Shown here in pieces: positions 42,256 through 53,610 of a DNA stretch of 64,000 nucleotides. The notes below the pieces were generated by a model. That model did not search any database, had not been told where the DNA came from, and worked only from the letters and a program-made list of their open reading frames with translations. Numbering within the stretch: position 1 is the first letter of the stretch; each line of letters begins with the position of its first letter. The DNA is from Gracilaria gracilis (Eukaryota; Rhodophyta; Florideophyceae; Gracilariales; Gracilariaceae), in the NCBI GenBank assembly GCA_030374805.1, contig JARGSG010000214.1, positions 372,001 through 436,000 of the forward strand, read 5' to 3'. The position numbers were made by a program, and so were the translations under genes.

Positions 42256-44950
42256 TCAAGAGGGCCAGTGCGCGAGGTAAATCGACATCGGCGTCTCCGA
42301 AGTAACTTGGACAACGATCTTGTAGCATGAGTCCGCTGTTGACACCGCAGTCGCTCTATCACGATAACTGCTGAAGATGGCTTCAATCATGGCTGATGAT
42401 AGCACACGTCCCTCTCCGGAAACGACAAGATCACAGAATCTCATGGTCGCCAGGAGCTGTCTGCTTTCAGATGGCATTGAAACCGATAGTCGATGAATTT
42501 GATGATCCGACAAAATCATCAACAACGCAAGGGCTTCAGTACTCCGCGAGATGAGACTTTGCAAGGAGTTGATTGATTGCGTTTCTGCTCGGCGAGCTCA
42601 CCCATCTCTTTAAGCTGATACAACCCCCAGTGAGTTATACTTTGCTCTCGAACATGACCATTGGGATTAAGGAAGAAAGTCGTCTTTGAGCGCTTCCTTG
42701 GAGAGCTGCCACGCATAGGATCTTCACCCTTCGCCTCGTATCCAAAGTCCTTGTCACCATCTGGAAGCATCATATCAGGAGGATATTTCTGTAGAAACGC
42801 AGTTACTGAAAAAAGCTTTTCCCGTATACTAGCTATCAGCTCACGAGGAGCACTCAAGTATTGATAAGCGTTCGGGTCCGGATCGACAGTGGTTTTCTGT
42901 GTCCATACGGGATGAAGTATCTTTGCAAGATACCATGTCAATCCATCATGAGCGCCAGAAAAACGAGGCAACGGAGTGGAATGAATTGATGGACGTCCTA
43001 TATCAAAACTTGCAGAAGCACTTGAGTCTCTGACATAACCGTTTGACGTGTATTTTATTCTATCTCGGCTCTCTCATTTTTGCGTCAAGTGACTTTCATT
43101 TCCTTTTTGAGACTTTCTGAGTTGCATTTCACTTCCATAAGTGTAAAAGACTTTTGCTGCTGTTGCAGTTAGCTTTGGATTTCATATAGATATCTCTAAA
43201 GACACCGAACAAGCCTCAACAGCACCGTGACGAGAGAAAAGGCCGCTATGTTTGTGTGAGATCCACCGCCAGGTGATAGAATTTCCCGCAAGTGATCAAC
43301 TGGTTGAACTCTCTCTCGTACAAATGCATAGCGGTGGAGGTCAAAACCCAAAACAGGTTTGGTGCTTCGTGACAGTCCTTGACTGCTTCGTGACATTCCC
43401 TGACTCCTGTTTGAGAGTCTGGCGCGGTCCTAGAAATAGCAAAAGTTCTCTTCGGTGCCTTCTGACGAGATCGAAAACCATTATATCCTCTTCTCGTTGC
43501 GACCGGAGTGTCAACTTTATTGAAGGAACTGCTTTCATCTGAAGATCCGAAGGAAACATCAAACACTACCTCAGCGGTCTTCATGGTACTTGGCCGTGTT
43601 TTGGGTCCTGAAAGCCCAGCAGCGGTCAACTCAGCGTCCGGGAATATGGTTATTAATCGATCTGACTTGTTTTCGCGAAGGTCGGCGAGAACTGCAGCCC
43701 CATTTTCACACCATGCCATATGAACGCATGGTCTAGTTGTTTCGATATTCTTATCAGGACTCGGGCGGAAAGAGACATATCGCAATGTTTTCGGTTTGAT
43801 CTTTGAATTTGCAGTGAACCGATCAAGTCGAGCTGAAGCTCCAGAAACCGAGTAATATATTTGTTTTCCAAAGGAAGTTACAAGAACCAGTTGCACTGAG
43901 TTGGAAGCAATGGGGGAAACTGCGTGTATTGAAACAAACTCTCTGTCATTGGATGGTACAGAAAAATTAGCGCTCTTAGCTTCCTGCTTCGCATTAACGG
44001 TTGCAACACAGCTCGCGCCGGCACTGATGTCATAAACAGCTATTAATCTGTTCTGAGTTAATGTGTATAGGGCGTTTCCGTCAATTTCAAGGTCCACAAT
44101 CCCATCAGCCCGAGCAAAAAAGGCTTTGAAGGCCGAGGGTTAAAACATATTGACAAGCTTTGATGTGCCATGAACAAATTTTTGTGCGCGCTTTGTAGGT
44201 CTCCCGCTTATTAAATCGATAGATTCGAATTTGTCCGGCTGTGGTACACAAATTCATGGAGCGCACCATCTGCTACAGTCATAAATATCCGTTCCTCTAG
44301 AGTGGCTACGAATTTAAGCATCATAACATTGTCTGTAGGGATGGATAGGTGCGTGGGTAGCAGACTTGTTCATCGCTTTCTGAAAAGATCACACCCAACA
44401 GCGTAACTTCGACCGTGGTTGCAACAGCTACTAGATACCGAGCTGATTCCACGAATATCCCTTGACGTGGTGGGACTAGAGCAACAGAAACGATAATCTG
44501 TGAAAGTTCTTCAAACACAAAGAGGTCATTCGCAACACCTTGTGAAGGGCTAGAGGCATAGGCCCAGAGAAAGAGCTTTGAATCGATGGTGAGCCATGCA
44601 CGATTGATCCGCGGGAAAAGTCCCATGTAGCTCCTTTATTGAATGTTGTTGTATTGATCTGTAAAGATTGAAGGCAGCGCTCTCACGGATTTGAGCTGCA
44701 CACCGGGGTCCGCTATTTTGTGGTTGAAAAGATGGGCGTTTACGTTCCGAAAGTGTTTATCTGCAATCTCCCAACCACAAGTATATGTACGGTAAACAGT
44801 GAGGGCTTCATCGACTGGTGCTGAGGCTTCTGCTAGAGAGTTCATTTGTAGATTGAAACAAAGAATCGAGGGGTTGGCGAGCGCGTTTGTTGTAAGAAAC
44901 AGTGAAAGGGGTTGACCAAAGCAATCCTGCACCAGCCCCCTGCTTCGCAA
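42256..44950 (-). pseudogene. NUP155: nucleoporin Nup155/Nup170 homologue, C-terminally truncated
   Basis: Minus frames follow the protein order. 44950-44636 is an N-terminal segment; 44626-44321 reads GLFPRINRAWLTIDSKLFLW, the most conserved Nup155 motif, then VSVALVPPRQGIFVESARYL; 44320-44097 has PTDNVMMLKFVATLEERIFM; 44097-43246 has ALYTLTQNRLIAVYDISAG and VSIHAVSPIASNSVQLVLV (beta-propeller). The helical domain follows: 42971-42519 (GAHDGLTWYLAKILHPVW) and 42564-42256 (LISRSTEALALLMILSDH). Nup155 is an inner-ring scaffold nucleoporin of about 1,390 residues. Here roughly the last third is absent. Frameshifts and stops (e.g. near 43.2 and 44.15 kb) mark a pseudogene. Confidence 0.87.
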
Positions 44951-44974
44951 CTATTACTGTAGCCAGCTCAATAG

Positions 44975-45490
44975 ATGTTCCTTGTTTGGAATTTTTATAC
45001 CCGATTTTTGCGAGTCCATGTAAATAGACTTCCATACTTCATCGGAATTGATATGGCTCATGTCTTTCAAAACCTCCCTTGCAATGGGGGCGGACTGATG
45101 CTCAAACGTGAGTGGCAGAGATATCCCACTTGGCAAGATTACCGTCTCCCGGACGGTCAATACCTCAAAGCCGAGGCCAATTTCAGTGCTCCCTGGTCCA
45201 GTGCTCTACGGTGGCAGTCATCTCAAGAATTTTTTTGGTTGAAGCAGCTGTGACACTTGCTCGCCCTTTTCGAATTGTATACAAGTGGGTTATTTTTCCG
45301 TCCAGATTGCTGGCAAGACGCTCTGCAAGCGCTAAGGCTTCCTTTCTTCAGTCGGATGTGATTGTGTCATTGACATATTCCAGGTCAGCGTGTCGGATGA
45401 TGAGAATACGCTTTTTGTATCGAATGAGGAACGGAGGATTCAAGATCAAAGCAGTCAACTCTTCCAGAAAAAAGCCAGTTTGCTTAGGGA
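44975..45490 (-). pseudogene. histidine phosphatase (phosphoglycerate mutase-like) relic
   Basis: Reading the minus strand: FFLEELTALILNPPFLIRYK, then RILIIRHADLEYVNDTITSD (R-H-A motif), a stop, RKEALALAERLASNLDGKIT (the G/K-x-x-A-x-x-L-A helix), HLYTIRKGRASVTAASTKKI (the R-A...T-A motif), and after another frameshift SGISLPLTFEHQSAPIAREV. The R-H-x-D/E...L-T-x-G-x-x-Q-A...S-P-x-x-R-A-x-x-T-A order defines the superfamily. Several stops. It lies immediately upstream of the Nup155 remains on the same strand. Confidence 0.6.
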
Positions 45491-45654
45491 GCATCTGTTA
45501 CAAAAAAAGACTTGGTTCAACTCAGTACAAGGGTACTTCGCATAAACTGTTTCCTTCTCCAGGCTGTCGCTGCCTGTTGTTGTTCTCGTCCTGCAGGGCT
45601 TCCCTCAACCACAGAGTGATACTCCATGATTTTCCAGCATTGAGGGGTGGCCAA

Positions 45655-46190
45655 TGCAAATGATGACGGCTGCCAACGAGGATCTTTCGCCGAATCAAAT
45701 TGATGCGGAAATTGCCCTTGGCTTGATGAGTTGCAGAGTTTCGACCTCATTTTGTTTACTTTCACCAACCACAAGCGATCCTTAACCCAACCTGCGAACC
45801 GTCTCTACTTCCCACTTCGAATCACCAACCTGAACAGATTCCACTTACTTCCCACAGCTGACATCCAGTGGATCACAGAGAGCAAAGCGCGGTCTTCAAA
45901 GATGCAGATGGCGCATGATATCGTAGCGGCCGCTTCTACTTCCAATAATTCTAGACCAGGGAGTTTGAGACAGGTTAGTTGTGCAAGATCTATATGTCAA
46001 CAAGCAACTACATGGCTTTATTGTCAGTGTGGTGGTGGTTATCGATCAAGCTGACTACTTTTACCAATTGGAATGGCTTGAAACGGAATTTTCAATAGTT
46101 TTCGCGCTTTGGAGCCTTCATAGTCGGGATCGCAGGTGGTTCAATTGCGGAAGTAAGTTTTTAAAGAAAACCTGTTTAGGAGTATAGAGA
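45655..46190 (+). pseudogene. uncharacterised coding-like fragments
   Basis: MMTAANEDLSPNQIDAEIAL (from about 45,662) and, 300 bp later, VNKQLHGFIVSVVVVIDQAD then QLEWLETEFSIVFALWSL look like real protein sequence, but they lie in broken frames. No family recognised. Confidence 0.3.
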
Positions 46191-46255
46191 GTTGTCAACA
46201 TGTTTAAAAGTTTTGTCTCTGCACATACAGCGTCCTACGTTAGCTACTTGCCGTA

Positions 46256-46671
46256 CCCAGTGGAAATCTGAGATACACATGTGATATGAGTTGGATATAT
46301 TAGAAGCCGAATTTGTAAGGTTATGATACAATTCAGATACGTTTTCAGTATACTTTTGAATTAGATATCATATTTGGGTGAGTCTCACGAAAGGTCTTGA
46401 TATGGATCTGATTTATTTAGGGTATAGTTTTGAGGGAGATCTGATATGACAAATTTCAAAATATATCGCACTTTTATCGGAAATGTAGGAAATAGTACCA
46501 AAGATATATCACATATATATCAGTTCTACTTCTGGAATATATCAAAAGTTATCCGAACTGTATCCTTTCCAAATATCTTTCATATCTGTACGATAAAAGT
46601 TTCATTCTAATCCTACGTCCTGCAGAGATATCATATCAATATCCAACCTGTATCACAGATTTCCACTGGGG
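46256..46671. mobile_element. 416-bp Tc1/mariner-like MITE
   Basis: Left end CCCAGTGGAAATCTGAGATA; right end reverse-complements to CCCCAGTGGAAATCTGTGAT. TA at 46,254 and 46,672 fits a TA target duplication. The interior is AT-rich, filled with GATATC/GATATG motifs, and has no coding frame. Confidence 0.8.
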
Positions 46672-46679
46672 TATCTAAA

Positions 46680-47580
46680 GAGTCTATTATGGCAGTAATG
46701 TTTGCAAGCCGGGCGTGAATCATCAGAAACATATCAATTTGATGCTCGAGGACAGAACGCCGAAGTACTGTGTGTGTTCCATGGTTTTATAATCGGTATC
46801 TTAGGTGAGATGTTCAAAGCCGATAACAAATAGGTACTCAACGGCTGATGGAGCGTTGGCACTTTGTAAGCGACCACGACGAGAATCACTATTCGATGAA
46901 CTTTTGTTTTGACTGTGATATGCAGGAAGCGATGGCCCAAAGGCCGGCGACGGCGCAATGGCCGTCGGGGGTGAGCTTCATTGCATGGAGTGACAGCGTA
47001 ACGTGTCATTTGGGTACACGTGTGACTGTAGGCGTGATGACAGACTGCAACTGCAAGCACGCTGTAATGCATCAAGAAAACAGGCGTTCTTTTCCTTTGA
47101 CATGACTTGCCAAAGCAACCACTCAAACTGCTTCTCTAGCTCCGCAGGCTGGAAACGCCCAATCAAATCACCGATATCACCCTGACGTAAAAAGTTGCAG
47201 AGAACAACGTAGCGCGGCGCGCGCGTTTGACAAATGTATATTGGCGCACACGTGTGCGGCAGATGTTCGCATTGCACCTCACGTCATTCGGAACATGCGC
47301 GCATGACGATTTCAAAGACCAAAGCGGCCAAATGCACCGTGCTACAAGCACGTCTCTGTCTGACTGCTTGGTCTCACTGTTGTTGGTATTTACCGGTGCA
47401 TTTCCAGTTCACAGTGTCAACTTGACACCACGCGCACACAAACACGCGCATCACCCGTTTGGGGCGTGTGGCGCGTGCGTGAATGCGTGTGCTTGTGGGA
47501 GCGACGCATCGCTGTAGGGCACCTGACTGTGGCTGCTTGCAGCGGCCCTCCATGGCCAACCAAAGGTACCAACTTGGTAC
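46680..47580. other. 0.9 kb without recognised gene
   Basis: Short frames on both strands. Around 47,215-47,480 there are CGCGCACACG-like runs similar in character to the 41.3-42.2 kb block. Confidence 0.4.
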
Positions 47581-47600
47581 CGTTTGGAATCCAAGTTGAA

Positions 47601-47658
47601 AAGTCAAACCAAACGTTACGAATCCAAACTTTGGATTCGTAACGTTTGGTTTAACTTT
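47601..47658. repeat. near-perfect palindrome
   Basis: CCAAACGTTACGAATCCAAA (47,609-47,628), a single C, and its exact complement (47,630-47,649). Pairing extends outward with small mismatches to AAGTCAAA/TTTAACTTT. Confidence 0.85.
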
Positions 47659-47692
47659 AAAATTTGAATGCAACACAATTTCACAGTACCCT

Positions 47693-47712
47693 GTACTGTA
47701 TATATATCCCGA
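47693..47712 (+). promoter_or_regulatory. possible TATA element
   Basis: GTACTGTATATATATCCCGA, about 50 bp after the palindrome and 60 bp before the 117-bp tandem repeat. It could be the promoter of an LTR driving the gag-like frame at 48.2 kb. Tentative. Confidence 0.3.
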
Positions 47713-47750
47713 GTCTTCTCTTTCGGAAGTCAAATATGTGTGCTAGCCTA

Positions 47751-47984
47751 GCACTGCTACTGCGTTGATCCCAGGTAGACCCTCTGTCATGAGCTTCTGC
47801 TCCGGAGTTCAGCTGTGGTTGATCCGCCTACTGCCCAGATTCTTCTTCGATTTCAAAGATGTTTGTGGCACTGCTACTGTGTCGAACCCAGGTAGACCCT
47901 TCGTTATGAGCTTCTGCTCCGGAGTTGACCCCTGGTTGATGCGCTTTTTGCGAGGCTACTGCATCCCACACGGAGCCGGGCAAG
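47751..47984. repeat. two copies of a 117-bp repeat
   Basis: GCACTGCTACTGTGTCGAAC-type starts at 47,751 and 47,868, followed by CCAGGTAGACCCT and GAGCTTCTGCTCCGGAGTT. The core reverse-complements to AACTCCGGAGCAGAAGCTC, the core of the 39.3-kb tandem repeat. Confidence 0.75.
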
Positions 47985-48199
47985 CGCTCGATGCAGCCTA
48001 CTGTGGCCCCGCGCCATAACGGCGGCACAGCGCTAACGCTTGGGCCCTACCGCACCTTGTTCGACGGCGTAGCCCCTTCTAGTTGAGGTGAGGTGAGCCT
48101 TTTTTAGTAGAGATGAGTAGCGCCCCTTTTAATTGATCTAGTTCATTTCATCTTAATGCCTTGTGTATCTGATGATATTCTGATTTACTGCTACCATAC

Positions 48200-49240
48200 A
48201 TGGTTGTTTATCCGTCCGATTGAAGATGTACACGCCAAGCTATGGCGTTTCGTATATCTATGTCGTCAGAAGCTTGTTGAAGAGAACTTTGGTTTCAGAC
48301 TGATCAAGTGCATCCATGTTTCCAACTGGGATATAGCGCCAAATGACTGCCAAGGTAAAAGAGGTCATGAAACTCATTGCCGTCGATCCTCCAATAGTAA
48401 TTGTCACCAGTCTAATTTCACCCTTCACCGAGGTCACGCGATGCAAGCGTCGCCAAAGTGAGGATCTGAACGCCTTCTTTTTTCGTTCCCGGGGCTTGGC
48501 AGCTAAGAATCTAATTATTTTTAGACTATCTTCTTCCTCCCGAGTCAGTTAGCTCCTGGCAATAACGCTACTTAACAACTCCTTACTTAGCAAGGAGACA
48601 TTAACAAGTGCCAAGCTGCAACTCGTCGCACTGGCGGAAGTTCGCTAGAAGGACCAACCTAGGGCGGAAGTGTCGATAGCAAAGAGCTTCTATTCAACGG
48701 TTCCTGGGTTCTTCAACAAGTCCGCGCATGTGTTTAATTCCGGCGATGCCCTGCCGCATCTTCCGACAATGCTAATAACGTTCTTCGCAAGGCTATCAAC
48801 CTAGAGAGCCGCGCTCATGGGCTCCTCGAGAGTTGATCGGAGGTCATCGAATATCTAAACGACCGAAACCCAGATGAGAACCACACTCGTGACATGTTCG
48901 TTACTGGCCTTCGTTGCAAGCTCAACCTTGATGACGCCCTCAATGTTATACGCAACTTTCTTTTCACGCCCAAGTGGGCCCATAAGTCTTACACGAAGGC
49001 CGATACAGAAAATATGGTCGGACAACAAGTTCAGCAGGTCTTGGCAGCTTACGAGAAGCGATCAGAGCCAGGCCAGAGCAACACTGCTCCGCAGCGCAAA
49101 CAAATTCGTTCGTCGTTGGCGCTAGATTTTATCTCTTACACTGTTCAAGTGGTACCGTTTACTAAGGATACGGTTGAATATTACGAATGCTTTGTCTGGG
49201 GCCAATTGCGTTCTAATTACCCGTATTGAGCGCCTTTATT
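48200..49240 (+). pseudogene. Gag-like pseudogene of an LTR retrotransposon
   Basis: Successive frames: AKLWRFVYLCRQKLVEENFG; VKEVMKLIAVDPPIVIVTSL, TRCKRRQSEDLNAFFFRSRG and LLAITLLNNSLLSKETLTSA; then 48894-49229 with MFVTGLRCKLNLDDALNVIR and QQVQQVLAAYEKRSEPGQSN. The R-x-x-x-E-D-x-x-x-F-F-x-R pattern followed by helices resembles capsid domains of copia-type Gag. No protease, integrase or RT follows. Confidence 0.45.
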
Positions 49241-52041
49241 GGTTGATTTCTTCTGATCTCTGGCCTCAACTGCTCAAGTTGAGCGTAATCACAAAGTGAA
49301 CACAAAGTGTTGACTCGACACAGATGTCGGCTTGGAGACAAAAGTGTTGAAAGACAGGTCGCCGTTTCCCACAACATGTTTCAACTTCAAAAACGTACGT
49401 CAGATCACAAGAGAACACTTTTTCTGAGAACATTTAAGAAACCGTCGTGATTTCTGATAATGCACAAAATGAAACCTTGACACTGGACGACATTATTGAA
49501 GCTGCAGAAGAAGCTGGTCTACTAGAGTAGGCCTCAATTGTAGCTGAAATGGTCTCCTCTGAAGATATTCCACTCTAACTGATTGTCCACGACTAGCATG
49601 AAAGAAACTGTTTGTTTCTTTTACCTGTGTGCAAGGGCGTTAATATCTTGAGCTTCAAAATTGCATCGAGATAAGTTTTTTTTGCTCATCTACTACTGTT
49701 TTTTGAACGCTTTGCGAAAGGAAAATAAAATGAAGATGAACTAGGCATTCTGCATCTTCCAAACACACAACTGTATAAGAAAAGGCCGTATTTACAAGTA
49801 TTGACCTTTCAAACGAATGACTCTACGTCGTGGCGATGTATAGTTCCAAATAATACTCAGGTTATGTGATTTCTCGTAAGATGCAAAGTGATATTGCTAG
49901 TTCGTTCTTTGTTTTCATCGTCCAGAAGCTTGTGGAGTGCTTACCGTATCTGGAATACATTGAATTGTTGGAACATGGCACATTATGATCATCAAAGCCG
50001 ATAGTAATGGTATAGGGAAGATTTATTTTTTGCTAACGCGCCGGTGAAGGCTTCGCGTTTCGCTCGGAACTGCGCACAATGATAGAATAGATGTTGTTAC
50101 CTAGAAATATTATTGTTACTCGGAAAACGACAATCCTTTAAGTTCATTTTGAATCCGAAGCACGTTCTATCTTTCGCTTGCATACAACGTGATAGTATTG
50201 TGTGAAATTTTGGGCTCGATGTATGGAAATAACTTGAGCGTACATGGAGTGAATGAGCACCCAAGCAAAATGGAACTTCACTATTGAAGCGTTTTCTGAG
50301 AACAAGGTCATGTTCGAAAGAATATCAGACAGGTTTTTTAAAACAGTCCTTGCATAGCTTGTCATAGTTATATTCGTCATCGTTCAAATTAAATTTTAAA
50401 TGTGGAAGAGAAATTCTAAGAGACTAATGGAAAATGCAAAGAGATAGTTTCCAGCCACATCTAGTTGTCACAAGTTACACAAACACTGCACCAGATTGAG
50501 TTACGCCAGTATCGGGCTCCGGATTGCAATCGTATTTATAATTCTGGGGCATTCATTGCGTTTGATAATTTGTAGCTGCAAGGATCGCAATACTTCTGTT
50601 CATGGTGTTACACATGCACGAACTGTACTTTTGGCGTGCACAAGCTACAGCTTGGCAAATAGAGTGCTTTTTCGCCCACGAACATGCTTAACCTCTAGGA
50701 GAGCTATGAACGAGCAATTCAACCAGCCCAGTCATCATTTTTAGCTATGAGATGCAAGGGGAGGGTAGATATTGGGGAGGGACAGGCCAGAAATGTCCCT
50801 ACAAGAAATTTTTCAATTTTTGGAGTGCGAACAGAGTGTAGTTTTGCAGCAGTAACCATCTATAGACACTCCACATGTACTCATTGCGTGTTTCATTTCG
50901 ACAACCTTGCACGTGGAGATAAATTTTTAAATAGTTCATTTCATTACTGTGAGTGCATGTGGAGTGCTATGTGACATCGCGAGGCGCCGAACACGAATAT
51001 TTGTGCGTAGATGGAATGCGAAGTGTATCGCTCGCACTCCGCATGAATTACATCGGCATAGCCAGCATCTTTCAGTTGGGTACCACGAAATTAGGCTGCA
51101 TACGCAGATTGCGGGCGCTCCATATGAATTCTGTTTGGCATCCGTATATCATCCACCAGTGCCGTTTAACCTCAGATTGCACTCTTCATTTTCAAACAAT
51201 TTCTTTTGTAGGTTGTGGAGCTCCCAGAACATCCTTGCTCTCGGAGTTATTTCACAATGTATCATACGTTTGTCCCGCACGTAAACAATGTGTATTTTTT
51301 TATTGAACGTTCAATAAACGGAGGAGAATACAAATCGTCTTAAAAACGTTTTAAAATGGAGGATTTTAAATTTTCTTTTCACGAATGTGTGTATAGTAAC
51401 AAGCGCGTTATTTACTGGCTCAACACGGGAAACTTCGAGCCATCGGGGTGGTTAGTCTTTCTCGGTTTCGCCTTCGGGGAAAAACACTCACTCTCGGGCT
51501 CGCAATTTCCCTCGCAGCCAGTCAATAACCCTTACTTTTCACCCGGCTACGAGGGAAACTCTGGCTTTCTAGAGTGATTATAAGGTTATTTTCCCCAGAA
51601 ACCTTCGAATTTTACTTATTGGTTCGGGCCATAGTAATTGACAATGAATTCGAAAACGCCGCCGCTCACTGTGCAGATAGACGACAACGCACGATGCATA
51701 TGTTCGACAACGTTGGACTCCAAACCTCGTAAATTTGTTTCACACGCCTCGAGACTGTGTGGAGGCTGACTCTCCTCACATGTGTCCGATTTGTCTTCTG
51801 CCATAGACCCACAACACAGCTTCTTTAGCCGCGATTCTGCTAGTAAAGCCAAAATGACTCTCTGCTATTGCTCTCCCTCGCCCCCTGGACATGCTGGTAA
51901 CTCTTCAAAGACCGCAAATCTCAGTGAAAAGTACGTTTTGCGACAGCAGAATCAGCTAGTCCTGCTTAAGTAAGTAATCAAGATAACGTAGCTCTTAAAA
52001 GATTTGTAGTCGGCCAACAATTTCCACCAGTCCCCATACGA
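49241..52041. other. 2.8 kb without recognised gene
   Basis: Mostly AT-rich. A short coding-like stretch (TLTLDDIIEAAEEAGLLE, stop, ASIVAEMVSSEDIPL) lies at 49,470-49,575. Two overlapping frames at 50,949-51,306 have no motif. An imperfect inverted repeat of about 37-bp arms (TTATTTACTGGCT...CGAGCC / GGCTCG...AGCCAGTCAATAA) lies at 51,408-51,530. Confidence 0.45.
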
Positions 52042-52775
52042 CGGTGTTCTCGGAATGCTATTTTAGTACGCTAGATCGCTAGTTGTGAAGATAAAAGTCC
52101 GAAAATACTATCATTTTTGCAGTTTGCGCTGGGTGGCAAGGCAAAGAACTTCTTTTTTGGAAATTACTTTTCCGTTCAGTGCAGTTCAAACTTCACCTAT
52201 TGGAGTTGAAGGCTTATTTGCAGTTCTTCTGCCACCGTTCGTACCTTTATATTCCCCACTCTCGTCAAAAACACTCTAAAAAATTACGAAGCAACCACTA
52301 GCGCTCCCTCCTTCCAAACCTGCATTCGGATCCTGAGTCTCAGGCGCTGTCTAAACAAGCGTGAATGAACGCGTTAACGCTTATATACGGGCATTGATTG
52401 GCTTGAGCGGTTTGGAATGTCAACGCCCGTGAATGCCCCGACACAATTTCTTAAAGGCCCCGGACCCATAAGCAGAAGCCCTAGGCCAACCGGATTGTTG
52501 CACTTGATGATTTTTACACCAATCGTTTAATTCAAAGAGAGGTGTTGGTCCCACAGGCTCTGATGCGCTTTACGGTGAAGCTCGTGCATTAAAGACAACT
52601 GCACGCTACATTTCGGCAGCAATATACTCTCCTCTCACGTTCTTGCGCTCCCCTAACGCTCCAAACTGCCCTCTTTCATCTACTCTACCCTAAATTCTGC
52701 ACCTCAACTCTATTGTACATCTGCCTTGCCATCCTCTTTGTCGTTGCCTTTCCGTCTTCCATTCAGTTTGTTACA

Positions 52776-53153
52776 ATGGAAAAAGGAAGCGGCAATGGCT
52801 TTGCATCGACTTCAGCATCCGATGGTATTTCCGACGTTCGACTTTCCCGCCGCAGTCCTACGAAGAAAACCAACACCTCCACACCTTCATCAGCGCTACC
52901 CGCTTCTACCGTCCCGCCCAGTACCATGTCGTGTCTCGCCATGTCTTTCCGGCGCCAGTCCTCGCCGAAAACGCAGGGGTGCTTCATCGACAATTCAACA
53001 TGCTACAGAAAGCGCTCCTGCATTAGCTCTTCCCCTTCGCCGCAGTCCCCGAAAACACTTCACGTCGGCAGGAATTCACTCCCGTCATGGTTCGCTTTCC
53101 GATTAGGGTTTACTACCAGTTGCGACGTGTGCCGCCAACCCGCGCAGTTGTGA
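52776..53153 (+). CDS. unknown Ser/Thr/Pro-rich ORF in the CGGTGTT element
   Basis: Frame MEKGSGNGFASTSASDGISD (ATG 52,776) through RRSPTKKTNTSTPSSALPAS to a stop at 53,153. An adjacent frame contains MVRFPIRVYYQLRRVPPTRA, which looks more structured, so a frameshift near 53.05 kb is possible. No domain recognised. Confidence 0.35.
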   Translation: MEKGSGNGFASTSASDGISDVRLSRRSPTKKTNTSTPSSALPASTVPPSTMSCLAMSFRRQSSPKTQGCFIDNSTCYRKRSCISSSPSPQSPKTLHVGRNSLPSWFAFRLGFTTSCDVCRQPAQL

Positions 53154-53229
53154 TGCTCTCGGTTCTCCGTCGGCCGTAACTGTCTCTCCCTGAAACGATC
53201 AAAAGTTCAAGGAGACACGCTTTCGATAC

Positions 53230-53610
53230 ATGTATTCGTTCGTCTTGGGAAAGAAGGTGGAGAATCTGAAGAAACTCTGTAAGCCGTTCAAAGTGGTTGT
53301 GCATAATTGCAATCACGGACAGCTGGTAGCCGGAATTATGCTCGTTTTCCGCCTAAAGAGCTTGGATGGCGCCAGCATTGGGTACTGTATCTCCTTGAAT
53401 GACGAACTCAGGCCTTTCTTTAAATGGAAGGAAGAATGCATCGCAATGCGTGCTGCGTTGACGGAATTGCCTGAAGTTGGGGATTTCGTGAACATGCTTC
53501 ACAAAAATGACCGCAAAGGGATCGAAAAACAACTGCCGCATTATCAACGCGCATATCGGGAGGAGTCTGGGTTTCTTCCTACAAGGTTAATTGCCAATCA
53601 TACTGGTTAG
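53230..53610 (+). CDS. unknown protein segment in the CGGTGTT element
   Basis: 126 codons, open: MYSFVLGKKVENLKKLCKPF, AGIMLVFRLKSLDGASIGYC, LTELPEVGDFVNMLHKNDRK. Composition is that of a folded protein, preceded in frame by KFKETRFRY. It may be the C-terminal part of the element's own protein. No family recognised. Confidence 0.45.
   Translation: MYSFVLGKKVENLKKLCKPFKVVVHNCNHGQLVAGIMLVFRLKSLDGASIGYCISLNDELRPFFKWKEECIAMRAALTELPEVGDFVNMLHKNDRKGIEKQLPHYQRAYREESGFLPTRLIANHTG

Noticed and set aside
45112..45663. 183-codon plus ORF
   Set aside because: It is antisense to the histidine-phosphatase relic and has no motif.
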